Positions 1 to 8,850 are shown, counted from the stretch's first letter. The stretch is DNA of 64,000 bases from Pseudarthrobacter sp. MM222 (GCF_947090775.1 NZ_OX352321.1:2480001-2544000); one strand, 5' to 3'. The notes: generated from the letters alone by a model not told the origin. Translations and numbers: made by a program.

Positions 1-1013
1 AGCGCTCCTGCTGCAACGGCGGCCGCGGCGATCGCCGTCGGGATCGGGCCAAAGCGGGTCCCGGCCCAGGCCGTGATGACCGAGCCGGCCACCGCGCCCA
101 GGTTGAGGGCCAGGGCGAAGGTGAGGGCGGAACCCAGGTTGTAGCCGGCCAACTGCATGAGGTTGGGCAGCCAGGTGCCCAGCCCGTACCAGGCGAAGAG
201 GGTGGCGACCGTTGCCAGGGCGAACAGCAGGCTGACCCCCAGGTACGGTGCGCGGAGCAGGGAGGAGAAGCCGGCCGGCTCGGAGTCGTTGTTGCCGGTG
301 CCGGTACGGGCAGACTTGCCGGCCGCCTTGCCTGATGCGCTGGCTTTGGCGCGGACCGGGGCCAGCGTCTCCGGGAGGTATTTCAGGCCGAGGGGCACCA
401 CGATCAGCAGGGCAAGCACGGCCACCAGGAACATGGACTGCCAGCCGAAGGCGGGAATCAGCCGGATCCCGACCAGGGCGGCGATGGATCCGCCGATAGG
501 CACGCCGGACATCATCAGGGTGGCGATCGTGGACCGCCACTTTGCCGGGACCAGTTCCGCGACGAGGGCGTTTGCCGAGGGCACCAGCCCGCCGAGGCCG
601 ATGCCGGCGAGGAGCCGCAGCCCCCCAAACACGGCGGCGCTGGGAGCGAAGGCGCAAAGGATGGTGAAGATCGAGAAGACGATGGCACAGCCGAGGATGG
701 TGCGGCGGCGTCCCCACGAGTCGGCCATCCGGCCGGCGAAGATCGCCCCGATCATCATGCCGAGGAAGGCCATGGATCCGATGGTTCCGGCCGTGGCCTT
801 GCTCAGTCCCCAGCCGGTCTCGGAAATCAGGGCGGACTGGACGGTGCCGTAGACGATCAGGTCGTAGCCGTCGAAGACCACTAAAAGCCAGCAAACCAGG
901 ACGGCCGCTGCCGATCCTTTGGAGAACCGTGATGCGTTCCCATCAGCGGGAGAGGGTGCGGGAGCCCCCGTCGAGGACCGGTGCGGCGCTGCAGCGGAAG
1001 TTGTGTGATTCAT
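1..1013 (-). CDS. MFS transporter, aromatic acid:H+ symporter type (3' end outside window)
   Basis: Reading the minus strand from the ATG at 1011-1013 gives an open frame that leaves the window at base 1, so the C-terminus is missing. After a hydrophilic N-terminus it shows DGYDLIVYG in the first membrane segment, the DG-(Y/F)-D signature of the AAHS (benzoate/gentisate/4-hydroxybenzoate) symporters, then GRMADSWGRRR, the conserved loop between segments 2 and 3 of the MFS. About 330 residues are visible with a hydrophilic central loop. It lies divergent to an IclR regulator and next to a gentisate operon, so gentisate or a hydroxybenzoate is the likely substrate. The substrate is inferred from context. 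Confidence 0.88.
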   Translation of the reverse strand, partial: MNHTTSAAAPHRSSTGAPAPSPADGNASRFSKGSAAAVLVCWLLVVFDGYDLIVYGTVQSALISETGWGLSKATAGTIGSMAFLGMMIGAIFAGRMADSWGRRRTILGCAIVFSIFTILCAFAPSAAVFGGLRLLAGIGLGGLVPSANALVAELVPAKWRSTIATLMMSGVPIGGSIAALVGIRLIPAFGWQSMFLVAVLALLIVVPLGLKYLPETLAPVRAKASASGKAAGKSARTGTGNNDSEPAGFSSLLRAPYLGVSLLFALATVATLFAWYGLGTWLPNLMQLAGYNLGSALTFALALNLGAVAGSVITAWAGTRFGPIPTAIAAAAVAAGA

Positions 1014-1025
1014 GCCACTACTGTC

Positions 1026-1883
1026 ATGGCGGCCGCAGATGAACCACAATACAATTCTGATGTGCAGAACAATCCATTGGCGAAGTCCGCCCGTCAGCCT
1101 GTTCAAAAGCGGCCCACCTATTCCATTGAGGCAGTGGACAACGCGCTGCAGCTCCTCCAGCTGCTCCGCGACGGCGGAGCACTGCGGCTCAAAGACGCCG
1201 CCGCGGAGCTGGGTGTGGCTCCATCCACCGCCCACCGCCTCTTGGCGATGCTGGTCTACCGGGGATTCGCCGTGCAGGACGAAAACCGGCGCTATGTCCC
1301 CGGCCCCGCCATGGGCGTCGGGCCGGCCGGGCTGAGTTGGACCCGGCTGCTCCGCTCACTCGCGCAGCCGCATATGGAGCTGCTCTCGGCGCGGCTCAAC
1401 GAGACCGTCAACCTCATGGTGCGGGTGGGCACGAAGGTGCGCTTCCTGGCCACAGTGGAAGGGAACAACGTCCTGCGGGTTGGTGACCGGCAGGGGACGG
1501 TCATGCCCGCCAACAAGACCTCCGGAGGCAAGGCCATGCTCGCCGGACTGGATCCGGCCATGATCGAGCAGTTGTTCCGCAGCCATAACGCGGAAATTGG
1601 CGGGGACACCATTCCGGACAATGAATATCCGGCATTCGTGCGGGAGCTCGAGTCGGTCCGCAGCAACGGCTTCGCGGCCAATTTCGAAGGCACTGAGGAG
1701 GGCGTGAGTGCGCTCGGGATGGCCCTGCACAACCGGCACGGGCACGTCGTCGGCGCGCTCAGCGTCGCAACTCCGGCGACGCGCTTCCGCCGGGTATTCG
1801 ACGCCGGGCTTGTCCCCGCCCTGCGGGAAACCTGCCGGCAGCTGGAGATCGACATCGCGGCGAATCCGGCCGAACCGGACTGA
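1026..1883 (+). CDS. IclR family transcriptional regulator
   Basis: About 285 residues. An N-terminal winged helix follows YSIEAVDNALQLLQLL (roughly residues 32-48), with the recognition helix around LGVAPSTAHRLLAML. The C-terminal two thirds is the IclR effector domain, including the typical GKAMLAG and NxEGTEEGVSALGMAL segments. The start is uncertain: GTG at 981 has a weak GAGG ahead of it but overlaps the divergent MFS gene, ATG 1026 leaves 12 bases between the genes, and GTG 1062 lies inside the inverted repeat. It sits between an aromatic-acid transporter and the gentisate operon, so it probably controls both in response to a ring-cleavage intermediate or the aromatic acid. Confidence 0.9.
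   Translation: MAAADEPQYNSDVQNNPLAKSARQPVQKRPTYSIEAVDNALQLLQLLRDGGALRLKDAAAELGVAPSTAHRLLAMLVYRGFAVQDENRRYVPGPAMGVGPAGLSWTRLLRSLAQPHMELLSARLNETVNLMVRVGTKVRFLATVEGNNVLRVGDRQGTVMPANKTSGGKAMLAGLDPAMIEQLFRSHNAEIGGDTIPDNEYPAFVRELESVRSNGFAANFEGTEEGVSALGMALHNRHGHVVGALSVATPATRFRRVFDAGLVPALRETCRQLEIDIAANPAEPD
1055..1069. promoter_or_regulatory. Inverted repeat TTCTG-N5-CAGAA, probable IclR operator
   Basis: TTCTGATGTGCAGAA is an inverted repeat with 5-base arms and a 5-base spacer. It lies 42-56 bases upstream of the MFS start on the minus strand and near the start of the iclR-type gene. The same arms and spacer recur at 1910-1924 upstream of the gentisate operon, which argues for one regulator acting on both. 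Assignment to the neighbouring IclR protein is inference. Confidence 0.5.
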
Positions 1884-1909
1884 GCTGTCACTGAAGGCCC
1901 TCGCGATAA

Positions 1910-1924
1910 TTCTGGCCAGCAGAA
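1910..1924. promoter_or_regulatory. Second TTCTG-N5-CAGAA repeat upstream of the gentisate operon
   Basis: TTCTGGCCAGCAGAA has exactly the same arms and spacer as the repeat at 1055-1069. It lies about 80 bases upstream of the gentisate dioxygenase start. A further AGAAC-T-GTTCT dyad is at 1972-1982. The GTG start at 2004 is preceded by a strong GAGGAGG ribosome site. Confidence 0.5.
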
Positions 1925-2003
1925 TATGCTGGGGATCACACCGCCGTATTCGTAAGGTCGAACTACGCCCTAGAACTGTTCTGACCTTATCGAGGAGGCC
2001 CAC

Positions 2004-3146
2004 GTGTCCATCAGCGCCGAGAACACCACGCATGAATCGGTGGCGGCCAGCCACGCCCTGCCGGAGCCGACACCCGAAGAGGCTGCCCAGCTCAAAGAGC
2101 TGTACCGGGATTTTGACCGGGAGAACCTGATCCCGCTCTGGACCGAGATCGCGGACCTGATGCCGATGGTCCCGACTCCCAAGGCGGTCCCGCATGTCTG
2201 GCGGTGGAGCGATCTGTACCCGCTGGCCGCCCGTGCCGGCGACCTTGTCCCGGTCGGCCGCGGCGGGGAACGCCGCGCCATTGCCCTGGCCAACCCGGGC
2301 CTGGCCGGTACGCCGTATGCCACCCCCACCTTGTGGGCAGCCATCCAGTACCTGGGTGCCCGCGAAACCGCCCCGGAGCACCGCCACTCGCAGAACGCCT
2401 TCCGCTTCGTTGTCGAGGGCGAAGGCGTGTGGACCGTCGTGAACGGGGACCCTGTCCGGATGTCCCGGGGCGACTTCCTCCTGACCCCGGGCTGGAACTT
2501 CCACGGCCACCACAATGACACTGATGAGCCGATGGCCTGGATCGACGGCCTGGACATCCCGTTCGCGCACTACGCCGACGCCGGCTTCTTCGAGTTCGGC
2601 ACCGAAAGGGTCACCGACGAAGCCACCCCGGACATCTCCCGGTCCGAGCGACTCTGGGCCCACCCGGGCCTGCGCCCGCTCTCGGGCCTGGACGACACCA
2701 CGAGCTCCCCCATCGCGGCCTACCGCTGGGAGCACACGGACCGGGCACTGGCTGAGCAGCTGCTGCTCGAGGACGAGGGCCACCCCGCCACCGCGTCCCA
2801 GGGCCACGCCGCCGTCCGCTTCACCAACCCCACCACCGGCGGCGATGTGATGCCGACTATCCGGGCCGAATTCCATCGCCTCCGCGCCGGTGCCGCCACG
2901 CAAGCCGTCCGTGAAGTCGGATCCAGCGTCTGGCAGGTCTTCGAGGGGTCCGGCTCCGTGGTCCTCAACGGAGAAACCAGGACCCTGGCGAAAGGCGACC
3001 TCTTCGTGGTCCCGTCCTGGCAGGAATGGTCGCTTCAGGCGGACCTGCACGCCGAAACAAGTTTCGATCTCTTCCGCTTCAGCGACGCGCCCATCTTTGA
3101 GCGCCTGAACTTCAACCGCACCTACATCGAAGGACGCAACAAGTAA
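2004..3146 (+). CDS. Gentisate 1,2-dioxygenase
   Basis: 380 residues, the usual size of the family. It cleaves gentisate to maleylpyruvate with Fe(II) and O2. Two cupin domains are visible. The first carries the metal-binding region APEHRHSQNAFRFVVEGEG around residues 117-135, with the HRH histidines, and a second-motif histidine in PGWNFHGHHND. The second cupin (about residues 285-365) includes VFEGSGSVVLNGE and KGDLFVVPSWQEW. The start is GTG with GAGGAGG 6 bases upstream. The stop overlaps the next start by one base (TAATG), so it is translationally coupled with the hydrolase and the isomerase of the same pathway. Confidence 0.95.
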   Translation: MSISAENTTHESVAASHALPEPTPEEAAQLKELYRDFDRENLIPLWTEIADLMPMVPTPKAVPHVWRWSDLYPLAARAGDLVPVGRGGERRAIALANPGLAGTPYATPTLWAAIQYLGARETAPEHRHSQNAFRFVVEGEGVWTVVNGDPVRMSRGDFLLTPGWNFHGHHNDTDEPMAWIDGLDIPFAHYADAGFFEFGTERVTDEATPDISRSERLWAHPGLRPLSGLDDTTSSPIAAYRWEHTDRALAEQLLLEDEGHPATASQGHAAVRFTNPTTGGDVMPTIRAEFHRLRAGAATQAVREVGSSVWQVFEGSGSVVLNGETRTLAKGDLFVVPSWQEWSLQADLHAETSFDLFRFSDAPIFERLNFNRTYIEGRNK

Positions 3147-3979
3147 TGAGACTCCTCACCCTCCGCCTCTCCGTTGGGGAAAAGACAGTAACCAAGGCCG
3201 TCCGTCAGGACGGCGACACCCTGACCGAAATCGGCGGCTTCGCCGACGTCGGCGAACTCCTCCGCTCAACCGGCTGGGAGGCCACCGCGAAGGCAGCGGA
3301 CGGCGCCACGCACCCGCTCGAAGGCGCCGACCTCGACGCCGTCGTCCCCTCCCCCGGCAAGATCATCTGCGTGGGCCACAACTACCGCAACCACATCAAG
3401 GAAATGGGCCGGGAAGTCCCCCAGTTCCCCACCCTGTTCGCGAAGTACCAGGAGTCCCTGATCGGCCCGAACGATGACCTGGCGCTGCCGCAGGAATCCG
3501 ACGCGGTCGACTGGGAGGCCGAACTCGCCGTCGTGATCGGCAAGAAGGGCCGCCGGATCAGTGAAGCCGACGCCGCGGACCACATCGCCGGCTACGCCGT
3601 GCTGAACGATGTCAGCATGCGCGACTACCAGTTCCGCACCGTCCAGTGGCTGCAGGGCAAGACCTGGGAGAAGTCCACTCCGTTCGGACCTGCCCTGGTC
3701 ACCAGGGACGAGTTCAGCAGCGGCCTCATGACCTCCGAGGTCGACGGCGAAATCCAGCAGCAGACGCCCACTAACGATGTCGTCTTCACGCCCGAGTTCC
3801 TGGTCTCTTACATCTCCACGATCATCACGCTGAACCCAGGTGATGTCATTGCCACCGGCACCCCCGGCGGCGTGGGCCACGCCCAGGACCCCAAGCGCTA
3901 CCTGCAGGAGGGCCAGGTCCTGATTACCACCATCGAGGGACTGGGCCAGCTGAAGAACCGCGTGGTTAAGGAAGCCTGA
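3146..3979 (+). CDS. Fumarylpyruvate hydrolase (FAH family)
   Basis: 277 residues. The FAH fold is clear: KIICVGHNYRNHIKEMG (about 72-88), the acidic metal site VDWEAELAVVIGKKGR (about 118-133), GYAVLNDVSMRDYQ, and the C-terminal GDVIATGTPGGVGH. In the gentisate pathway this enzyme hydrolyses fumarylpyruvate to fumarate and pyruvate. It starts one base inside the previous stop and its own TGA overlaps the next ATG, so three pathway genes form a coupled operon. The family also includes acylpyruvases and fumarylacetoacetases; the neighbours decide for fumarylpyruvate. Confidence 0.93.
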   Translation: MRLLTLRLSVGEKTVTKAVRQDGDTLTEIGGFADVGELLRSTGWEATAKAADGATHPLEGADLDAVVPSPGKIICVGHNYRNHIKEMGREVPQFPTLFAKYQESLIGPNDDLALPQESDAVDWEAELAVVIGKKGRRISEADAADHIAGYAVLNDVSMRDYQFRTVQWLQGKTWEKSTPFGPALVTRDEFSSGLMTSEVDGEIQQQTPTNDVVFTPEFLVSYISTIITLNPGDVIATGTPGGVGHAQDPKRYLQEGQVLITTIEGLGQLKNRVVKEA

Positions 3980-4737
3980 TGGTTGCCCGCACAGACCAGG
4001 CGACGGACCCGGACCTGCTTGCGGCACTGCTGCAGGCCCGCCGGGGCACGGCGTTCTTCGCCCGGAAGCTCAACGAACTCAGCGACGTTGAGCTCGACGG
4101 CGATTCGCTGTTGCCGGGCTGGACCCGCCGCCACATCACGGCGCACATCGGCTACAACGCCCGGGCGGTCGCCCGGCTCGTCGAGTGGGCGGCCACCGGG
4201 GTGGAAACCCCGATGTACGCCTCCACCGCGGTCCGCGACCACGAAATCGAGTTCGGCGCCACGCTGAGCCCGATCGCGCTGCGGCACCTCTTCGACCACT
4301 CCGCCGTGCACCTGAACGTCGAATGGCGGGACCTGCCCGCCGACGCCTGGCGCCACAAGGTGCGGACGATCCAGGGCAGGGAGGTCCCGGCGGCCGAAAC
4401 CGTCTGGATGCGCACCCGCGAAGTCTGGATCCACGCCGTGGACCTGGACAACGGAGCCACCTTCAGTGACATCCCGGCACCCGTCCTGGAGCGGCTCCTG
4501 GCTGACATCACCGGCGCCTGGAAGACCCGCGGCACCGATAAGGGTCTCGTGGTCAAAGTCACCGACCGGGATCTCACGTTCGGGGACTCGTCGTCGGCGT
4601 CCGCCACTGTGGTCTTTGGGCCATTGGCGGCCGTCGTCGAATGGGCCGCTGGCCGGGGAAGCAACGGCGTCACCGCCGCCGGGCCCGGGACCGCCGCTGC
4701 AAACGGCACGGTTCCCGCCGCCCCGAAGTGGATCTAA
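3979..4737 (+). CDS. Mycothiol-dependent maleylpyruvate isomerase
   Basis: 252 residues. The N-terminal four-helix DinB-like domain begins with the typical LLPGWTRRHITAHIGYNARAV segment (about 45-65), whose histidine is a zinc ligand. Further zinc ligands of this family lie near VWMRTREVWIHAVDLDNG. A C-terminal alpha/beta domain follows. It converts maleylpyruvate to fumarylpyruvate using mycothiol, which links the ring-cleaving dioxygenase to the hydrolase in this operon and points to an actinomycete host. The Ala/Gly/Pro-rich end is not typical of the catalytic core and is probably a flexible tail. Confidence 0.93.
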   Translation: MVARTDQATDPDLLAALLQARRGTAFFARKLNELSDVELDGDSLLPGWTRRHITAHIGYNARAVARLVEWAATGVETPMYASTAVRDHEIEFGATLSPIALRHLFDHSAVHLNVEWRDLPADAWRHKVRTIQGREVPAAETVWMRTREVWIHAVDLDNGATFSDIPAPVLERLLADITGAWKTRGTDKGLVVKVTDRDLTFGDSSSASATVVFGPLAAVVEWAAGRGSNGVTAAGPGTAAANGTVPAAPKWI

Positions 4738-4760
4738 GCCTTCTCGGCCTGATTCGTGTA

Positions 4761-4800
4761 CCCAAAGGAAAAGCCCCTCGTCGAGGGGGCTTTCCTTTGG
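4761..4800. terminator. Strong bidirectional intrinsic terminator
   Basis: An almost perfect stem: CCAAAGGAAAAGCCCCTCG pairs with CGAGGGGGCTTTCCTTTGG, with A-rich and T-rich ends on either strand. It lies just after the gentisate operon and before the end of the convergent MFS remnant, so it can stop transcription from both sides. Confidence 0.85.
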
Positions 4801-4840
4801 TACAGCGTGGATTAGTACAGCGTGGACCGTCCGGTACGGC

Positions 4841-5613
4841 TCAGCCCAGGTGAACGACCGGAACGTCCCGCTCGGTGCCGGTGAACCTCTTGCGGTCGAT
4901 GTTGATGAGCAGCAGGGCGATCGGGGCGATCAGGACCGCAATGCCGGCTGCCCAGAGGAAGACCAGAGAGTAGCCGGTGGAGAGGGCCGCCAGCGAGACG
5001 CCACCGGGCGTGGCCGCCGCAGCGATGGTGCTGAACAGGGCGATGCCCAGTGAACCGCCGATCTGCTGTGAAGCGTTCACCAGGGCACTGGCGACGCCGG
5101 AATCGTCCTTGTCCACGCCGAACAATGCGAGGTTCTGCATCGGCACGAACACCATTCCCAGACCCACTCCCATCAGGAGCAGCGCGGGCAGCATGTTGAA
5201 GAAGTAGCTGCCGTCCGCGCTCACCTGCGTGAGCCACAGCATCGCAGCCGCCAGAAAGACCGGGCCGACCGCCGTCGGGCTCTTCGCCCCCAGTTTGGGC
5301 AGGTTCTTCGCGACGAGGCCGGCCGTAACGATCAGCGCCACCGTCAGGGGCAGGAAAGCCAGGCCGGCCAGGAACGGCGCGAAGCCAAGCACGATCTGGA
5401 TGTAGAAGTTGATGAACAGGATGCCGCCGATGAGGACCGCGCCGGACAGGAAGGAGGCCAGGAAGGCCGCCCCGCGGTTGCGCTCGGTGGCCACGAGCGG
5501 GTGCCTGACCCTGGTTTCCATCAGCACGAACAGTGCCATAAGCACGGCTCCGGCCACAATATAGCCCCAGGCTTCGGGGCGTCCCAGCCGCCCTCGGCGA
5601 GTCCGTTGCCCGG
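4841..5613 (-). pseudogene. Decayed MFS drug-efflux gene (DHA2/EmrB type), C-terminal half only
   Basis: The C-terminal half of a 14-segment MFS exporter is readable: VLMETRVRHPLVATERNRG, MGVGLGMVFVPMQNLALFGV, then GVASALVNASQQIGGSLG, all hallmarks of EmrB/QacA-type pumps. Two lesions are visible. The first half of the protein (roughly 260 residues) is absent, because the frame runs directly into the stop of the tetR-type gene at 5614. Near 5575 the frame also shifts: NGLAEGGWDA is in one frame and PEAWGYIVAGAV in another, consistent with one missing base. It was probably the target of the adjacent TetR regulator. An internal GTG at 5557 could start a 238-residue fragment. Confidence 0.75.
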
Positions 5614-6228
5614 CTAAGCGCCGTCACAGAGCAGGTGGTACCAGCTGTCGGCAAGCAACTCGAGCGCGTGCTCGCGGTTTGGCTCGAACTTGCGGCGTGT
5701 CCAGAGAGTCGCGACGTAGTCGAGGGACGTGAAGGCGAGCGTTCCGCGGATGTGGTGCGTCTCCTCCGAGAAGCGCCCGGCCAGCTTCATACCGCTGACC
5801 AGGTCGGAGATGACCTCCTCATGCCATCCTTCCACCATGGCGCGCACGTCGCGGTCGACGGCGGCGGCCTCGTCGAGCACGTCGAGGTAGGGGCGGAAGA
5901 CCGGCCAGAGCGCCGCCCTCGACTCCAGCCAGGCAAGGATGCCCGGCAGCTCGCCTGCGCGCACCACGTCAACGAGGTCGGGCGCGGTGGAGCCGCTCTC
6001 CGGGCCATCCGCACGGTCGAGCACGGCGTTAACGCGCGCCATGAAGTCCCTCATCAGATCGCTGCGCGAGGGGTAGTACGCGTAGAACGTGACCCGGGTG
6101 GTGCCCGCCGCCGCGGCGATCTCGTCGATCGTCGTCGCAGCGTAGCCCTTCTCGGTGAATAGCTCGAGCGCCCGTTCGACGATCATGTCGCGGGTCAGTT
6201 GCTTCTGGGCTTCTCGCAGCGACGACAT
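5614..6228 (-). CDS. TetR/AcrR family transcriptional regulator
   Basis: 204 residues. The N-terminal helix-turn-helix is standard: RALELFTEKGYAATTIDEIAAAAG, then TRVTFYAYYPSRSDLMRDF (about 18-60). The C-terminal part is a variable ligand-binding domain. The start has TAGGA upstream. It lies 9 bases after the ferredoxin reductase and before a broken exporter gene, at the end of the minus-strand P450 unit. It may regulate the P450 operon or be a leftover partner of the decayed pump. Confidence 0.88.
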   Translation of the reverse strand: MSSLREAQKQLTRDMIVERALELFTEKGYAATTIDEIAAAAGTTRVTFYAYYPSRSDLMRDFMARVNAVLDRADGPESGSTAPDLVDVVRAGELPGILAWLESRAALWPVFRPYLDVLDEAAAVDRDVRAMVEGWHEEVISDLVSGMKLAGRFSEETHHIRGTLAFTSLDYVATLWTRRKFEPNREHALELLADSWYHLLCDGA

Positions 6229-6237
6229 GAGTCAATC

Positions 6238-7443
6238 CTAGAACGCTCCCGGCCCGGCGTTGGCCAGTCGACGCAGTTTAGGGATGGGGATCCGGTAGTT
6301 GATCGCCGCGGCAGTCCCGGAGCCATCCTTGTTCTGCCAGCGCAGGAGCATTGAATCCCGGTCCTCGCCCGGAGCGCTGTAGTCGGGTGCGCCGACCACG
6401 GGCCCGAAGCCGACCGACTTGAGCGACAGGCCGAAGCCCTCGGTCCAGAAGTACGGCTGGAAGTTGAACTCGGGCGCCGCGTCGCCCTGAAGCAGGCCGA
6501 CGGCCGCGACCTTGGCCTGGTCGATGGCGCTCGTCCACAGGGGCACCCGGCCCACTCCGCGGTTCGTCCGGATGAACGCTACGTCGCCGGCGGCAACGAT
6601 GTCCGGCCGTAGCCGGCCACGGGAGTCGACCCGCAGCGAACCGTCGACGAGGAGTTTCGAACCGGCCAGCCAGTCGACGTTCGGCTCGTCGCCGATGGCG
6701 GTGACGACGAGCTCCGCCTCCAGCTGGGTGCCGTCGGCCAGGGCGACGCACATCCCGGCATCGGAGTCGACAAGACGGGCCTTTCCCCCGCTGACAATCC
6801 GCAGTCCGCGCCGGAGGGCGGCGGCAACGAAGATATCGGACAGATGGTCGCCGAGCTGACGCGAGAGGGGCTTGACGTCGGCGACGAGGGTGACCTCGCA
6901 GCCTACGTGCAGGCAACCGGAGGCGACCTCCATGCCGAGCGGTCCGCCGCCGATCACGATGACTGATGGCCGCGACGCGACGCGACGCCTGAGCCTGATC
7001 GCGTCCTCGATCGTGCGCAGGGTGAGCTCCCGGGACGAGCTGTGGTGTCGCGGCCCGCCTTCCACCGCCCTGAAGGCGAGGCGCTTCGCCCGGGAGCCGG
7101 AAGCGATGACAAGGCCGTCGTACGGCAGCTCGTCTCCCCCGTCAAGCCGAACGACCCGGGCGTCGACGTCGAGTCCTGCGGCGCTTACTCCGAGTAGTTC
7201 GGTCGCTCCGTGGCTCGGCTCGGGCAGCTCGTGGGCTTGCAGGCCGTCGGCACTGTTCCCGTCGACACCGCTCCCGTCGACGCCGTGCAGCAGCGCCTTC
7301 GACAGCGCGGGGCGGCTGTACGGGCGGTGACGCTCGGCGCCGACCACCGTCAGTTCGCCGTCGAAGCCGGCCGAGCGCAGCGAGTCGCAGGCGGTGAGTC
7401 CGGCGATGCCGTTGCCGACCACCACTATCCGGCGCATCGTCAC
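6238..7443 (-). CDS. FAD/NAD(P)H-dependent ferredoxin reductase of the P450 system
   Basis: About 401 residues. The FAD-binding dinucleotide fold VVVGNGIAGLTACDSL is at the N-terminus and a second NAD-binding fold, VIVIGGGPLGMEVASG, is near residues 160-175. AAGDVAFI and the C-terminal EGFGLSLKSVGFG belong to the rubredoxin/ferredoxin-reductase family. It passes electrons from NAD(P)H to the small ferredoxin encoded just upstream, which feeds the P450. GTG at 7443 overlaps the ferredoxin stop by 4 bases; ATG at 7437 is an alternative. Confidence 0.92.
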   Translation of the reverse strand: MTMRRIVVVGNGIAGLTACDSLRSAGFDGELTVVGAERHRPYSRPALSKALLHGVDGSGVDGNSADGLQAHELPEPSHGATELLGVSAAGLDVDARVVRLDGGDELPYDGLVIASGSRAKRLAFRAVEGGPRHHSSSRELTLRTIEDAIRLRRRVASRPSVIVIGGGPLGMEVASGCLHVGCEVTLVADVKPLSRQLGDHLSDIFVAAALRRGLRIVSGGKARLVDSDAGMCVALADGTQLEAELVVTAIGDEPNVDWLAGSKLLVDGSLRVDSRGRLRPDIVAAGDVAFIRTNRGVGRVPLWTSAIDQAKVAAVGLLQGDAAPEFNFQPYFWTEGFGLSLKSVGFGPVVGAPDYSAPGEDRDSMLLRWQNKDGSGTAAAINYRIPIPKLRRLANAGPGAF

Positions 7444-7634
7444 GCGGCCTCCAGCCGGAGGGCCGCAACCGGGCAGACCCTCACCGCCGCCTTCGCGGCG
7501 CCCAGGTCAGTCCCTTCCACGTCCGGGACGTCGATGACCAGCTCACCGTCATCGTCAAGGTGCATCAGCTTGGGTGCAGCTTCCTCGCACAGGCCGTGTC
7601 CTTCGCAGCGCGGCCGGTCCAATGCGATCCTCAT
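7440..7634 (-). CDS. P450-type [3Fe-4S] ferredoxin
   Basis: 64 residues. Cluster ligands are seen in RCEGHGLCEEAAP (C10 and C16) and VRVCPVAAL (C54). One of the four cysteine positions holds His (C-x2-H-x2-C), as in the actinobacterial [3Fe-4S] ferredoxins that serve P450s. The ATG overlaps the P450 stop (ATGA) and its stop overlaps the reductase start, so P450, ferredoxin and reductase are coupled and should be made together. Confidence 0.93.
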   Translation of the reverse strand: MRIALDRPRCEGHGLCEEAAPKLMHLDDDGELVIDVPDVEGTDLGAAKAAVRVCPVAALRLEAA

Positions 7635-8803
7635 GCCGCCACCACCTTGGCGACCTGAAGCAACTCGAGGCTGCGCGTGATGTTGCTGGGCTCCCGGACC
7701 TCGTCGGAGATCGTCAGCGTCTTGACCCTGCGGGCAAGCGCCTCAATGACGGCATGCGCTTCCAGTTTCGCCAGTCCCTGGCCGGCGCAGCCGTGCGGAC
7801 CGTAGCCGAAGGAGAGGTGGTCCACCGGGTTGCGGGTCACGTCAAAGGCGTCGGGATTCTCGTAATGCCGCGGGTCCCGGTTGCCGGCACCAAAGAGGAT
7901 GCCGATTTGGGCCCCTGCAGGAACGGTAACTCCGTCGATGTCCACGTCGCGGGTTGCTTCGCGGCCCCAGATGTGGACCGGCGCCCAGTAGCGCAGCACT
8001 TCGGCGAAAGCTGCTGGGACAAGGTCCGGGTTCTCCCGGACCAGCTCGAACTGCTCGGGGTGGTGGCCGAACAGCGCAATGATGTTCCCGATTGAGGCGA
8101 TTGTCGTGTCGACGCCCGCTCCCAGGTATTGGTGGATGATGTGCCCCGCAGAGCCCCGGGGGATGTCGCCGCGTGTCTCGGCGTCGAAAATTCCGCGGCC
8201 GATTGAGCCGGGCGTGAGGTCTTCGGCGGTAACTGACGAGCACCAGCCGTAGAGCTCACCGGCGATCGGGAAGCTCTCCTGCGTGCGCTGGTTTAGCGGG
8301 CCGAGGACCTGCATGGCGGCCTGGCCCCAGCGCAGCATGTTGTCCTTGACGTGTCCCGTGAAGCCAATGAGGTCGGCGACGATTTCGATCGGGAAGGCCC
8401 GGGCCAGGGAATCGATGGCCTCGAAGCTGCCGCTGGCAGCGAGCTCGGCGACGAGCATGTCCGCCTTTTCGTCGATGACGACTTTCAGGCCGCGAAGTGC
8501 GCGGGGGGTGAGGTTCTGTGACAGCGTGGCGCGGAGCTGCGTGTGAACGGGCGGGTCGGAGGCAAGTGAGGTGCCCTGAAGCGCCTCGTTCACCATGGGG
8601 TTGAAGCCGATGCTCGTGGACGAGAAGGTTTCCGGATCACCGAGTGCGTCGCGGATGACGTCGTAGCGCGTCAGGACGTACAGGTCGTTCTTGGGCAGGT
8701 GGACTACCCCGGCCTGCTCGCGCAGCGCGGCGTAAGTGGGGTAGGGGTCGACGAGGATGTCGTCAGCCCAGATGTCGATGTCTGATTCGATAGGTGCAGT
8801 CAC
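7631..8803 (-). CDS. Cytochrome P450
   Basis: 390 residues, the normal size for a soluble bacterial class I P450. The haem-binding loop is FGYGPHGCAGQGLAKLEA near residue 340. The I-helix oxygen-activation motif is LGAGVDTTIASIG near 236, and the ExxR motif is EVLR near 275. The start is GTG with AAGGAG 6 bases ahead. General layout and motifs remind me of CYP199-type enzymes that O-demethylate methoxybenzoates, which would feed hydroxybenzoates towards gentisate, but this is an impression and not an alignment. The ferredoxin and reductase follow immediately. Confidence 0.93.
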   Translation of the reverse strand: MTAPIESDIDIWADDILVDPYPTYAALREQAGVVHLPKNDLYVLTRYDVIRDALGDPETFSSTSIGFNPMVNEALQGTSLASDPPVHTQLRATLSQNLTPRALRGLKVVIDEKADMLVAELAASGSFEAIDSLARAFPIEIVADLIGFTGHVKDNMLRWGQAAMQVLGPLNQRTQESFPIAGELYGWCSSVTAEDLTPGSIGRGIFDAETRGDIPRGSAGHIIHQYLGAGVDTTIASIGNIIALFGHHPEQFELVRENPDLVPAAFAEVLRYWAPVHIWGREATRDVDIDGVTVPAGAQIGILFGAGNRDPRHYENPDAFDVTRNPVDHLSFGYGPHGCAGQGLAKLEAHAVIEALARRVKTLTISDEVREPSNITRSLELLQVAKVVAA

Positions 8804-8850
8804 GGAGTTCTCCTTGCGGGTGAGGTGGTCGGGTGTGGAGGCCGTCAGTC

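Noticed and set aside
1356..3050. Long minus-strand open frame (564 codons) opposite the IclR and gentisate dioxygenase genes
   Set aside because: It is antisense to two well-recognised genes, has no family resemblance and reflects high GC codon bias.
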